Part shown: positions 23,870 to 35,956 of the stretch, in pieces
Layout of the letters: each line of letters opens with the position of its first letter
How positions within the stretch are numbered: position 1 is the stretch's first letter
Assembly (NCBI GenBank): GCA_033439265.1
Contig: JAVTVX010000009.1
Location: 547,609-611,608, forward strand
Source of the DNA: Dillenia suffruticosa
Lineage: Eukaryota; Streptophyta; Magnoliopsida; Dilleniales; Dilleniaceae
Length of the DNA stretch: 64,000 nt
Reading direction: 5' to 3'
Program-made: the position numbers and the translations under genes
The notes under the pieces: model-generated
Databases searched by the model: none
The model's input: only the letters and a program-made list of their open reading frames with translations
What the model was told of the DNA's origin: nothing

Positions 23870-24300
23870 GTTGTTAAGAACTTTTAATCATGGTATGCTA
23901 CTGGTCATCATAAAAAAGATCCAAAAGATATCAAAAGGTGTGAATGAAATTTGAAATCTTGAGAGTGGTCCATGCCCCACATTCATATCACCAACATACT
24001 AACTCTACGATACACCCCAACCTCTTTTCATAAATCTCGAAGACAATTTTTGAATAAAGTCAATGAAACGTAGTAAAAAAATTAAATTTTATATGACACA
24101 TAAATATATGTTAAAATTCTTATTGTTGAACTTAAAATATATTTTAGTTAGTTTATAAAATTATTTAAACTTAAAAAATTTTAAATTTTTGATAATATAA
24201 AATATTATGTAAAATTTAATTTATTTTGTTTTTCATTTTTTTTGTATAGAATTACTTTCTCTCGGAAGGCTCCTACTTTAAGGTTGTTAAGAGGTTTAAT
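23870..24300 (+). repeat. copy of dispersed unit U
   Basis: Unit U is recognised by CATCATCAAAAAGATCC or similar, then AGTGGTCCATGCCCCACATT, CACCAACATACT, and a downstream AT-rich part ending near TAGGGTTGTTAAGAGGTTTA. Other copies or parts lie at 26770-27130, 27130-27740, 33290-33680, 35530-36000, 36200-36600 and 36840-37330. I do not recognise it as a known family and it has no conserved frame. Confidence 0.65.
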
Positions 24301-24330
24301 ATATTTATCTTTTACCTTGACTGACTGTTA

Positions 24331-25368
24331 TCTAATAATTAATTTATTGATTTCGATTAGTTCTGTTCTTTGATTTTTTTATTGGGCGGGGGTCGGGGTT
24401 TGGAAGAAATATCCAACATTTTTGGGTCATGTTAGGCCTAATCATGTGAAGCCCAGCATCTAAGGAGCCTACTCTCAAGCCCAAACCGGATATTGCCTTG
24501 TCCCGCTCTAGTATGTACAATTAAGAAACATCATAATAATGACGCCTCAACCGATGGTCAATTGGCTTAGTAATATATATCGTTATATTTTTTAATCATT
24601 CATAATTTGGATGTGAAGCAAATTATATTGAGAGGGTAACCTCCTAAATAGGTTATTGTAAGTCTCGGATCGAATTAATTGGAGTATGAATTTAGAATAA
24701 TAAAAGAAAAAGTTCTCAAGGGGACAGTCTAGTTATATATCTCTTCTGTCCCAATATGATGATCATATATTCAAATTTCTGTATAACAAAAAAAAAAAGT
24801 ATAATAAAAGAAAAAAAAAATCATAATAGCCCGTCAAGAAAACCTGAACTTCCTGGATTTGTCATTGACTCACATCCATTTTATCTCATTTTATTTATAA
24901 TACTTTATAATTAAAGTAAAAATATAAAATATTGCAAGTGATGTTATTTTTCTCTAGAAAAGAGATTAAAAGTATTACTATATCGATAATTTATCTATCC
25001 AATTTCAATTGAATTTACATTCAATTTCTAGAAAAATTCTTGAATTATGAAAATAAAGAAATAACAAATTTTAATTAACCATTACAAATGAGAAAACAAT
25101 TTTTTATAGTCATTAATTACAAGAAATAAAAACATGTTTCAAATTCAAATTAATTAAAATAGAAAACATAAATAGAATCTAACGATAAACATATGAACAC
25201 ATAATAAGTTATCTAACCCACAATGTACTAGAAGAATAAAGAAACAATGATATCCATTTCCTAATACTTTAGACTCCACCCTTCTACATCTTGCTAATAT
25301 GGCTAGTCTGGTCATGAATATGAAATCGGTGATCAATATAACTGTTGTGGAAATATCTCATTAGTAGT
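24331..25368. other. AT-rich spacer with a small SINE
   Basis: No gene is seen. A SINE-like insert is listed separately at 24712-24800. A second possible tRNA-like stretch lies at about 24540-24690, with A-box-like TTGGCTTAGTAATA and B-box-like GGATCGAATTAA. I found no target duplication for it. Confidence 0.45.
24712..24800 (+). mobile_element. short SINE-like insertion
   Basis: 89 bp containing GGACAGTCTAGTTATA (A-box-like), ATATTCAAATTTC (degenerate B-box) and a terminal run of 11 A. It is flanked by the 15-bp duplication ATAATAAAAGAAAAA (24697-24711 and 24801-24815). It resembles the insert at 8301-8384 in size and layout. Confidence 0.6.
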
Positions 25369-26391
25369 TTATATTGGCTGGTCATGAAAATGAGACTGGT
25401 GATCACCGTAGTATCCTTGAAGTAGTCCATCAACAATTTGATTTGCCGAGTCCATCGTCATGCTGTCATTGTATTCTTGCACCCCTTGCCTGGAAAAATC
25501 ACCAAAATTGTAAAATATGCTAACCGGGTCATGAGTGTGGCTTTGAAATTGATCGGTAGTTTGATTTGTAGAGTTGATAATGGATTCATCGTTGCATATT
25601 CGTGTGGCAGCAACACCAATATTGTATGAGGTATTAAACTGATCATAAAAATTCTGTCCATCTGTAGTTTGATTTGCATGGTAGATTACCATGTTGTCAT
25701 CGCTGGGAAAATTGTAACAGGTGCTAGGATGGTGACTGTTGTAACTTCAAAACTGCCCTTTACTACTTTGATTTGTGGGAGCGATAGCAATCGAATTGTC
25801 GTCGCCAATGACATCAATGCCTTCAAGTGCCTCGGGTTTGTCTCCATTCATGACCTCAACCACCTCATTATGAACATCATCGTCAACTCCTCCATGTTCC
25901 TCATTTGCATTTCGTCCCTTTTTGCAATAGATTTTATAAAAAAGGTGCTTATATCCAACTATAACCAAGGCAATATATTGGTTAATCAAACATGCGTTAC
26001 GATAACTTAAATCAAGCATGAATTGGCTACTCATCATGAGAAAACCCATGCAGTATGACAAATCAAAAAATAAATCAAATATATAAAAGAAGGTAAAATA
26101 GATGTGCCATCATTGGATTGGAAGTAGGAGAAGGCATGGAAGGGGTTTGTGAAAATCTGATTTCATGCATAATCCAATGGGTCATTATTGCTGAGGGAGA
26201 TTTCCCAATATAAAATACCAAAGATTGTTTAATCCAATCCGTCTTCCTATTTCCATAATGGAACTCACACTTCCTGATGCCTTCCAATGTCCATCTCCTG
26301 CTGCACGGTTTGGTCGCACTCCATTCATATATTTTTTCATTCTTGGTGACAAAAAGTACCATTCTTTTTTCCATACATGCCAGTATTTTTC
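25369..26391 (-). pseudogene. NAC-domain transcription factor pseudogene
   Basis: On the minus strand, from about 26391, NAC subdomains C-D are readable: EKYW, KKEWYFLSPRMKKY, GVRPNRAAGDGHWKASG, then IGRRIGLN. The frame shifts by one base, and the next frame continues with SLVFYIGKSPSAIMTHWIMH. After a probable intron the subdomain E remnant (YKIYCKKGR) leads into an acidic, Asn/Gln-rich tail, as in NAC activation regions. A TGA at 25747-25749 interrupts the tail, but the same frame runs on for 126 more codons to 25369. The first exon (subdomains A-B) is missing; upstream is a run of about 25 T (26610-26634). Frameshift, in-frame stop and missing start make it a pseudogene. NAC proteins are plant transcription factors with a DNA-binding N-terminus. 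Confidence 0.82.
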
Positions 26392-27129
26392 CGTGACAAA
26401 AGCAAATAGTATAGATCAAACAAATATCAGGGTTGCTATTAGATATTAACAACAATGATTTTCCTAATTAAAAGAAAAAAGTCTAATTGAAATTCAAGTC
26501 ATACAACTGTGTTTTGACATAATAGTAATACAATAATTTAATTACTATATTTATCTAATCTTTGAAAATAGTTTGATTGCTTTACATTCTGACATGCAAA
26601 ATAGAAGTCTTTTTTTTTTTTTTTTTTTTTTTTTAGTTTAAATCCTCATCGGTTTAAATTATCACATGTTATACCTCCTGACAGAATCCATTGCTGACTT
26701 ATAAAACAAATTGAAAAGGAAGCTTAGAATTCAAGATTTACATGTAATACGATTATAGCCTAGGAGTGAGTGAAATTAGGAATCTTGAGAGTGATCCGTG
26801 CCCTATATTCAAGTCACCAACATACTTGACCTGGCTAGTCTTTGAAACCCTTGCTAACTCTACAACAGCCCCACCTCTCCTCATAAATTTCAAGACAATT
26901 TTTTAATAATATTAGAGACACAGACTTAAAAAATAAATAAATAAATCTTATATGACACATAAATATATTTTAAAATTCTTATCGTTGAACTTAAAATATA
27001 TCTTAGTTAGTTTACAAAATTATTTAATTGAAAAAATTTTAAACTTTTAATAATATTAAATATTATGTAAAATTTAATTTTTTTTTGTTTTTTATTTATT
27101 TATTTTTTTGTTTATACAGAATTACTCTC
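26392..27129. other. AT-rich spacer with a long T run and a copy of unit U
   Basis: It contains T(25) at 26610-26634 and, from 26770, a degenerate copy of unit U (GAGAGTGATCCGTGCCC, CACCAACATACTTGACC). No gene is seen. Confidence 0.55.
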
Positions 27130-27740
27130 TCATGAAGGTGCCAACTTTAGGGTTGTTAAGAGGTTGAATCATTGAATGCTACTAGACATCATCAAAAGAT
27201 GAAAGGATATATCAAAGGGTGTGAAATTAGGACTCTTGTGGGTGGTCCATGCCCTACCCCAGAGTCAAAGACACCAACACACTTGGCCTGCACTGCACCC
27301 CTTGATAATAATTTTTCTAATTTTTGCTGGCTGCAGAAGAAACACAAGCGTTATCCACTAGATGTTTCATATGCTCTGTTTTTTGCTTGGTCCCTGTCTC
27401 CCCGTTCACAAGCAGATTTTGCATGTGGGTGGGTACTCGTGGATAATTCCATTTTTGTCTCTACTTCCTCGTGTCTCGCATGTTTGAATATCGTGAATGA
27501 GGAAAACAACTACTAGATATTCATATTGTACAAAAAGAATTCATGTAATTTATTTGCTGTGTCCATGATACCGTTGTCACTTGTCAGAGATAGACTTGGA
27601 ATTTTGTGTGGTTACGAAACGTATTACATATTAAAAAAATTATTTTTTATTAAATCCGATTTAAATCGAATTATACTTTTAAAACATAAAATTTTTTCAA
27701 TATTTAATTTTATAATATACAAAATTCAAACTGGGATTTT
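27130..27740 (+). repeat. copy of dispersed unit U, longest form
   Basis: The fullest copy. It has the AGGACTCTTG / GTGGTCCATGCCC core and the ACTTGGCCTGCACTGCACCC block. It also has a downstream part with CAAGCAGATTTTGCATGTGG, GGTACTCGTGGATAA and GTCTCGCATGTTTG that is shared with 36840-37330. The 114-codon open frame here is not conserved in the other copies. Confidence 0.6.
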
Positions 27741-27799
27741 ACTTAAGATGTATTAATACTCGGTCATTAGACCAACAAAAAAGGATAATTCAAGAAAAT

Positions 27800-30384
27800 G
27801 GAGTAATTGAACGAAAAAAATAGGATAATTCAAAAAATGATTAGCACTATACTAAATGATAGTGGTGTAGAAAAATATTTTTGAGATAAAATCGTTTTTA
27901 CGGCATGTTGTATAATTAATAGAGTTTACATTAAACTCATGATAAGTAAAATCCCCTATGAAATTTTCAGAGATAGAAAATCCCGTATTTCATATTTTCA
28001 TACATTTTGTTGCTTTTGAAAAATAATTTAAACAATCTAAGTAAATTTGATGAAAAAGTCATCAAATGAATTTTTCTTAGGTATTTATTAAATAGTAAAC
28101 CATATAAAGTGTTTAATAAAATAACTAGAATTGTAGGTCAAACCATCACGTAAAACTTAATGAAAATGAATTTCAAGAACTAGAAAATGAAAAAAATAAT
28201 AAAATTATAAAATTATAATAACTCCCCGTGAAAATGATAAAAATAAAGGTGTAGAAATTGAAAATGAATCTAGAAAAGAGATCATTAGAAGTTGAAAATT
28301 TTCACTTGGTTACTCACAAGATAATATTATTAGTGATATAAATGAAGTAAAAAAAAAAAAAAACTAAATCAAGTTATAGAAATATAGAGAACCAATTTGT
28401 ATTATTGTCTAGCATAGAGTCAGATCAAGTCGGGATATGTGTCAATAGGGAATTGTTATATTCAAATTCTATGATTAAAATAACAATTTAGAGATTATGA
28501 ATTGGATTATAAAAATACTTTGATAAAATATGATAATACAACTGTTATATATCTTACAAAAAATCCCGTAAATCATTCTAAATTTAAACATATAAAAACT
28601 AAATACTATTTTATAAGAGATCATATTTTGAATAAAAATGTTGTTTTAGAATATGTTGATACCAAAAATCAATTGACAGATATTTTTACAAAACTCTTAG
28701 ATATAGAAAGATTTGAGTTCATTAGAAATGTAATTGAAATTTGTTTCCCCTTTTAGAAAGAGAAAAATAATATAAACAAAAGAAGATTCTATAGAAACAT
28801 GGATAGAAGTTGAAGACTGTGATTCTATATTATGTATTATTTTGATTATTTTTATATTCTGTTTTTTATCTATGTTTTGATAAATGTTTGAAATTTTTGA
28901 ATCTGAATTTAAATTTTCTTATTTTTGATAATACAAAAATGGGAGAAAAAGAAAAGATAAAAATTACATGAAAAATTATGCACATATTAAGAATGAGATA
29001 ACAAAATATTCATATATTCAATATTAGAGAAGATCATGATTTTGAACATTCATAAGCAAAATTTTCAACTTTTTATGGTTTTGTTATTATAAAAAATGGG
29101 GAGAATGTTAGAAAAATTGTTGTCAAACTCTTTGGGTTTTGATAATAATAAAATCTTTCTATTGTTTTGACATTTTTATTAAGTATATAGATTAAATCTC
29201 GTTTGAAAGTTCTCATAAAAATTGTCTAAAAGTAATATAAAGGTTAGTATAGAAGCAAAAGATTCTGTATCATATAAATTGTTTTAGAGGCAGAAAAATT
29301 TTTCTTTAATCGAAAGCCTAGTTCAACACACAGTATAGATTAAGTACTACACTTAATTTAAAATATATGACCAAATACACATTTCAATGATTTAACAACC
29401 GAGTATTAAATTTTAAAACTTTAACTGAAGTAGAAATTTTAGGTTCCATAACTTTAGGAAGGATGTGATCGTTTGCATATGTTCGGACTGTTTTATCTTT
29501 TTTAATGATCAAATATTTTCAAATTCGAAAATTACATATTAAATAAAGTGTGTAGGATTACAAATTCAAATATTTACATTATTAAAAACTCAAGGATAAG
29601 ATAGAGAAAAATACACAGTAAAGTTAGGAGGGGTCTCAATCTTTCTACAAAGTTCAAACTAAATAAATTCAATTCAGAGTTTACAAGTGTCAAGAGAGAA
29701 TTTCAAACTTCAAATTTGAATCAAAACAATTGAAATATATAAAAGAATCAGGAGGAGAAATTTCAGCACATACAACTCAGGACTTTAGTCAAAAAGTTAC
29801 TGCACCTTGATTAGTAATTTTGTGTTATTACAGTAGGCTTTGAAAGTTGAAAAATTCACATTGAAAAGGGGACACATACATCAGAAAAAATGTTAACAAG
29901 AGCAATTTACCAAAAAAATCAAGCGAAAAATTCTCTGTGAATGAAAAGTGTTGCTTGACCATAATTTTCTGTCATTTACAAAATCCTTTCTCTACACTTG
30001 TGTTCTTTTGAATTAAGTTGTGTATTGAGTTTTGTGAAATAATTTTGATAAGAGTTAACGTCTACCACTGTTGGATGAAGACATCTTCAACCTAAGAAGA
30101 TCAGAAGTCAATAGTTTGGATTGTAAATTGTAACTCTTCATCATAGTGAAAAACTAGTTGATTGATAGATACTGACTTGCCGAGCTGAAAGAGTAGACGT
30201 AAATACAAAACCGAACCATTATAAATTAGACTTGATTTTTCTGTCTTTACTTTTTAATTTCTGCACTTACATTTGCATGATTTATATATTTTGATTATAG
30301 GTTTAATTGAAATTTTAAGTGGAGTAAAATTTAGAATTTGAAACAAATCAATTCAACACCTTCTTGATTTCATAGGGACCAACA
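27800..30384 (+). mobile_element. 5'-truncated Ty1/copia element, copy 1
   Basis: It begins inside the integrase region (an IIQEM-type remnant) and keeps the RNase H end (IKYDNTTVIYLTKNPVNHSK, LEYVDTKNQLTDIFTK, about 28500-28756). The 3' LTR is 29106-30384, starting TGTTAGAAAAATTG and ending CCAACA. The reverse-transcriptase domain is missing between integrase and RNase H, just as in the fuller copy at 44207-53547. Both copies are followed by the same sequence, so they were multiplied as part of a larger block and not by two insertions. Frameshifts and stops throughout show it is inactive. Confidence 0.85.
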
Positions 30385-31057
30385 AATAACAATGGAGATG
30401 CTATTGAAGAAATGCATCAATCACCAACCACAAGAAACGAGTCAAGAGTTTAATACAAGGTAACAAGCCAAAAGAGAAGCATTAAATCTAAACATGCGAA
30501 GAAGGTTTGGTACTAGTCCAAGACTGAATGCATACAAAGCAAAGCAAAGCAGATCCATTCTATTTTGCATACTGAGGGTGGAGACTCGGGTCCCAATCTA
30601 TCTTCACTGCATTGAACAAGACCCCATATCAATAAATATTGACATATTATTAAATAAAGACAACCACCACTAACTTTTTTCCAATGACTAAAAATATGAA
30701 ACAAACTTGATGTACGAAGCAAATAAATTAGAATGATAGATTTTCATGATCTACCTTTCACACGGAGCATAATCTCATGGATAATTTTATTCGACATCAT
30801 GGTGGAGGACATAAATAACGATCATCGGCTTCGATCATGCAAGTAGGCATCTGATTAGAACATCACACAATGATCCAAGGACTTTGACCCATTTATTGTA
30901 TTTGCCTATACCTCTAATACATGCTAGACATTTAGAAATTTTAAACTTGTAAAATAATGTGTATACTTTCACATTTGCCCTCAAGTGTTGGGTAATACTT
31001 TAAACCATAAAATTGATAACAAATTAAGTTTTAATTATAAATTTTAGAGTCAACTAT

Positions 31058-31347
31058 TTGAAATACTAATTTAAGAGATAGAAAACAAAGTTTCAAAAAT
31101 AAAAATAGAGATGCTGATCAAACCAAAAAAAAAATAAAAATAATGAAAAGAAAGAAATTAAAGTAAATCATTCATAAAAACTAATAATAATAAATCAATT
31201 GGTTGAAATACTAATTTAAGAGATAGAAAACAAAGTTTCAAAAATAAAAATAGAGATGCTGATCAAACCAAAAAAAAAATAAAAATAATGAAAAGAAAGA
31301 AATTAAAGTAAATCATTCATAAAAACTAATAATAATAATTCAATTGG
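31058..31347 (+). repeat. 145-bp tandem duplication in R2
   Basis: Two nearly identical units beginning TTGAAATACTAATTTAAG at 31058 and 31203. The corresponding place in R1 (about 20530-20690) has a single unit, so the duplication arose in R2 alone. Confidence 0.85.
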
Positions 31348-31989
31348 TTGACATTCATTTATTTACGTATAACCTAAATTCAGATTCTTAACAACTTATT
31401 CCAAGATTTCACTAAATCTCCTAAATTTAAACTCTCATTCCTCTTAACTGATGTATTTTTTAGTTTTCGTTGCTCATATTCAAATTATTTTAAATAATAA
31501 TTTCATTTTATCCATAATTGAACACTTGAGACCAACTATGGAGAGTTAAGTGTTGGGTAATACTTTAAAATTTTAATTGTAAAAATTGGCTCATATTTAG
31601 AAATTATATTTTAAGATAAATGAGTTATATCCACGATTTTCACAACCGTTGCGTAACAAAAAAAAATTACGAATTATATAGAATTTTTAATTTTTATATC
31701 TAGCCACATAACAATATCAGAAATATTAATTGTCATATCTAACCCATATCAATATCAAAATTTTCAATTGTTTTATTAGTCACATATCGATATCAACTTT
31801 ATGGTTGATAGAATTTTTAATTCTTGTATACTCATGCTTATGGGCATTGCGAAGACCCTAATAAGGTAAAAATTTAGATAGAATTTTTAATTGTTGTAAC
31901 TAGCCTTGTATCAGTATCAGAATTTTTAGTTGTTATATGTAGGCAAATATCAATATCATCTTTATAGGTGTTAGAATTTTTAATTGTTA

Positions 31990-32670
31990 CATTACTAGAA
32001 AATACACTATCAGAGACGGATTTTTCTATCACTGAAAGTAAGAAATCCGTCGCTGAAGGGTATCAGCAACGGATTTTTTCAGATAGAAATTCCATCGCTA
32101 AAAGTGACTACGCTAAATTTCAGTGATGGAATAACTAATTCGTCACTAATATTAACGACGAAAAAAATCCGTCGTTGATATTAGTGATGGACACAATTCC
32201 GTTGCTAATTAAAAAATTTAAAAAAAAAAATCAGCGACGGATTCCAAATCCTTCGCTGATTTTTTGAATTCTCAAAAACTAACCCACATACTAGATCACC
32301 CACCCTCCCGGCTTGGCAACCCGCCGCCTAACACACGTCCGCCCAAAATCCGTCATTGATTTCCTCCCAAAATCCGTCATTGATTTTTTGAATTCTCAAA
32401 AACTGACCCATACACCAAGCCACCCACTCTCCCAGCTTGCCCGTCCATCTGGCTCGAACCTTGGAACAAACAAAATATCAAGGATATCACAACCACCAAG
32501 CCACGTTATACTATATTGCTCTATTCTTTTTTTTATTATTTATTATCTTTATGTCATTAAATTTAATAATAATAAAACAATTTGATAATTTATTATAAAA
32601 TAATAAATAATAAAATTTTACGTGAAAAAATAGTAAAAAATTAAAAAATAATAATATTATTTTTCTACAA

Positions 32671-32701
<31 letters not shown>

Positions 32702-33218
32702 GAATTAATAAATAAAAATTTAAAAATTTAAAATTTAAAAATTTAAATTTAAAAATTAAAAGAACTAATAAATAAAAAATTAAAAAATTAAAAATAAAAA
32801 ATAAAAAATAAATTAAAAAAATAAAAAAAATCCGTCAGTAATCCGTCGCTAAAATTTCCATTGGTAATTTATCGGTAAATTTCTGTCACTAATCCGTCGG
32901 AGTGATTGCTATAAATATATATTTTTTTATTTTTTTCTTCAACAAATCAACGACGGATATTTCCCGTCCCTAAAATTTTCATCGGTAATCCGTCACTGAT
33001 AGATTTAAATTTATTTTTATTTTTTTATTTTTTTTCGATTTAGAGTTTACCGATGGATTAGCGATGGAAAAATTTTTGTTATTAATTTCCGTCACTAACC
33101 TGTCGCAAATCTCATAGTAGTCTATCCGATGGTAATCCGTCGCAAATCCGTCACTATTAGTAACGAATTTTTATCCGTTAATAATTTTTCGTCACTGATG
33201 TCGTATTTTCTGGTAGTA
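31990..33218. mobile_element. non-autonomous CACTA element, second copy
   Basis: 1,229 bp. The left end is CATTACTAGAAAATAC and the right end in reverse complement TACTACCAGAAAATAC, i.e. CACTA ends with single point changes. The 3-bp duplication TTA flanks it (31987-31989, 33219-33221). It has subterminal GACGGA/TCCGTCG motifs like the element at 6240-7234, and an AT-rich core. R1 at about 23787-23800 shows the same flanks without the element. No transposase is encoded. Confidence 0.88.
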
Positions 33219-33898
33219 TTATATACTCATTACTTATTTCAAGTGCATTGCTATATCTAGCCACGTATCAATAATAACTTTATGGTTGTTAAAGAACTTT
33301 TAATCATGGTATGCTTCTGGTCATCATCAAAAAGATCCAAAGGATATCAAAAGGTGTGAATGACCATGCCCCACATTCATGTCACCGACGTACCAACTCT
33401 ACGATACACCCAATCTCTCTTCATAAATCTCAAGACAATTTTTTAATAAAGTCAGTGAAACGCAATAAAAAAATTAAATTTTATATGACAAATAAATATA
33501 TGTTAAAATTTTTATTGTTGAACTTAAAATATATTTTAGTTAGTTTATAAAATTATATAAATTGAAAAAATTTTAAATTTGTAATAATATAAAATATTAT
33601 TTAAAGTTTAATTTATTTTGTTTTTCATTTTTTTGTGTATAGAATTACTTTCTCGCGAAAGCCTACATTAGGGTTGTTAAGAGGTTTAATTTAATTTTTT
33701 TATTTGACCGACTATTATCTAATAATTAATTTATTAATTCTAATTAATTTGATTCAAATTAATCGTCGAGCTCATTAATTTAATTTATTTAAGATAGTGT
33801 CTGTTGGTGGGTGTATGTGATTTGGAAGGATTTGATTCAAGAAACATTGGGGAGTGTATGAAGAACAAAGTGTTTTCAATATAAAAGGCCGAGAATTA

Positions 33899-34274
33899 AG
33901 TTGCAGACATTTTTGCCCAGCCACTCAATTAGGCAATTTCGAGCAAGTCTTGGAGTAAGGAAGAAATTTCAAATCAAGGAGGAGTGTTGAATATTAATTT
34001 GAAATTAATATGTTGAATGTGAAATGTTTATAGTTATTATGGTGAATTTCAAGAGTCTAAATTTATTTGGATTATTCAAGAATCATGTGTTTATCGTGTT
34101 TCATAAATGTAGGTATTCAAAAAGTCCTATGTAAGTAATATATCTTATCCCTTGAATAACAGTGTGAGTGTGAGAAATATATAATAAAGTATAAATACCT
34201 TCGTCCTTATAATTATTCTCTATTTTCAAAATAAAGTGGTTTCGGAATAAGAGTGAAACTCAACCCAACACATA
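33899..34274 (+). mobile_element. copia 3'-end fragment with LTR, flanked by a 16-bp duplication
   Basis: 376 bp inserted into D1 copy 2 and absent from copy 1. It starts within the end of a copia pol gene (ADIFAQPLN, followed by a stop), continues through a purine-rich tract (AATCAAGGAGGAG) and a 286-bp LTR (33985-34270; TGTTGAATATTAATTTG to CCCAACA), then CATA. AAAAGGCCGAGAATTA occurs on both sides (33883-33898 and 34275-34290). A 16-bp duplication with 5' truncation is not normal for LTR-element integration, which gives 4-6 bp. Confidence 0.75.
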
Positions 34275-35130
34275 AAAAGGCCGAGAATTATTCCCCTTTT
34301 TTTTCTCCCCCCTATATGTATGAAAGCAGTGTGTTCCTAGAGGAGGACATGTGACAATTAAAGAAGACATAGGACAACCTTGCATTATTTCTCCCTCAAC
34401 TAAAATTCACGAATGGTTTTCTAATTGATTGTTCTGTTTCTATCACCTCTTCAAACCTAGATGGGGACATTCGACCATCAAGGTAGGACATGGGACGACC
34501 ATTAGTTATCTCCCCCAACACAAATTTATTGACATAATGTCAGTTTACTTGCCCCGAGTAAACGACCTTTCTCTTAGAATTGCAATTATAGATGAATAAT
34601 TTATTTCAAAACCAATGATTGATAAAAGGGAATAATTATGATAAATAACATATTTTATGCTATTTCTTAATCTAGTTAAGGGAGTAGAACTATAGTTGAT
34701 TGGGAGGGCCATGCCCCCACCCCCCCTACAGAGATGAGGTGTATGAGATTTCGAGCTCTTGAGTAGCACGATGGCCATGTGCTAAAGTTTGCCCCAACTC
34801 CCAAAACTTAATTATGGTCCCAATCAATATAGGAAAGATGGAAAGTATATCAACTCTTATCATCAATTAGAAAGGAGAGCAATAGTACCAAAAAAAAAAA
34901 AAAAAAAATGGAAAGGAGAGCACTCAAAGTATGACCATCTACATATATTTCTTTTCCTTTCTAATTTGTTCTCATGGATCCCCACACCTTATTATCCTGT
35001 TCCCTACAGAGCTATTGTCACACACATAACAAATAACAATCCAACCTATATAGCAAGTTCAAAGCTTAGTTTATGCCCAAAACCTAACTAGATGATGAAC
35101 AAAATAGATGTCATAATATAGATCTAGACC

Positions 35131-35418
35131 CTAGTCTGTTTTGTCCTCAGGATACAGAAGTGTTTCAGGATAGAAGTAGTCCTTTAGTCCAACCATGTCT
35201 ATGATCTTGCTATGGGATTTGGATGGTGGCTCAGCCAGCCTACTGAGATAGAAAACGCGACAGCATCGTTCCAATAGTTCTGAGCAAAATGCCTTCCAGT
35301 AGTAGGTCGTCTTGAACCATTCTGTCTCTGTCAAGTATTTGTCGCCCCGGAGGATGCTGTTCACAATTGCCTTCGCGCAAGCTGCCACTTTTGCTACAGG
35401 AAAGAGGCTTATTTGTAC
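35131..35418 (-). pseudogene. HSD-like last-exon fragment, frame open
   Basis: 96 codons including the stop, following a CAG acceptor: VQISLFPVAKVAACAKAIV, LRGDKYLTETEWFKTTYY, then IIDMVGLKDYFYPETLLYP, ending EDKTD. It equals the last exon of an HSD gene with the long C-terminus. No other exon of that gene is near, so it is a gene fragment carried by the duplicated segment, although the exon itself has no stop or frameshift. Confidence 0.82.
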
Positions 35419-35662
35419 CTGGCGATCAAGTTTCATGGCAATTGAAGGAAAAAGAGTTGCTTAGAAATCTTTCAAGGAAAATGCCTTTTTTCGGCATTGC
35501 AAATTTATTTAATTTATTTTTCGCTCTTCTGTTTATACGGCATCACTCTCTCTAGGAAGGTACCTACTTTCGGGTTGGTAAGAGGTTTAACCATTGTATG
35601 CTACTCGACATCATCAAAAGATCAAAGGATATATCAAGGGTGTGAAATTAGGACTCTTGAGC

Positions 35663-35956
35663 GTGGTCCGTGCCCTACACTATAGTGAAGACACCAACTC
35701 ACTTGACCTGCATTGCACCCTTCATAATTCTGTCAAGAACCCCCACCTCCCTGCATGAATGTGGTCCATGCCCCACACTATAGTGAAGACACCAACTCAC
35801 TTGACCTGCATTGCACCCTTCATAATTCTGTCCACAACCCCCACCTCCCTGCATGAATGTGGTCCATGCCCCACACTATAGTAAAGACACCGACTCACTT
35901 GACCTGCATTGTACCCTTCATAATTCTTTCCACAGCCCCCACCTCCCTTGATCTGC
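35663..35956 (+). repeat. 98-bp tandem array derived from unit U
   Basis: Three direct copies at exactly 98-bp spacing (35663, 35761, 35859), each starting GTGGTCC and holding GAAGACACCAACTCACTTGA and CCCCCACCTCCCT. Copies 2 and 3 are the closest. The repeated segment is the core of unit U. Confidence 0.9.

Larger units (their letters stand above)
20355..24330. repeat. repeat block R1
   Basis: One of three copies of a composite block (others 30385-33790 and 53548-57189). Landmarks shared by all three are CCCATTTATTGTATTTGCC with ACATGCTAGACATTTAGAAA near the left edge, and a series of ATCAATATCAGAATTTT-type short repeats near 23600-23830. R1 contains a LINE insertion (20943-23435). At about 23787-23800 it has the uninterrupted site where R2 carries a CACTA element. 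Confidence 0.8.
30385..33790. repeat. repeat block R2
   Basis: Second copy of the composite block. It lacks the LINE found in R1 and R3 and shows the uninterrupted target site at 31581-31595. It carries a CACTA element at 31990-33218 and a private 145-bp tandem duplication at 31058-31347. Its left part (30385-30880) matches 53548-54050 and contains the block CAAAGCAAAGCAAAGCAGAT; this may be a non-coding gene remnant, but I do not recognise it. Confidence 0.8.
33788..35480. repeat. duplicated segment D1, copy 2
   Basis: Matches 18772-20170. The left breakpoint lies just upstream of where the HSD ATG would be, so this copy has the HSD 5' flank but none of that gene's exons, and it joins directly to R2. 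It contains a 376-bp copia 3'-end insert (33899-34274) and an open last-exon HSD fragment (35131-35418). Confidence 0.85.

Noticed and set aside
24540-24690. another tRNA-like SINE
   Set aside because: A- and B-box-like motifs are present, but there is no poly(A) and no convincing target duplication, so I left it as a remark only.
35663-35956. regularly spaced repeats as a CRISPR-like array
   Set aside because: The period is contiguous 98-bp tandem units with no spacers, in a plant nuclear context.
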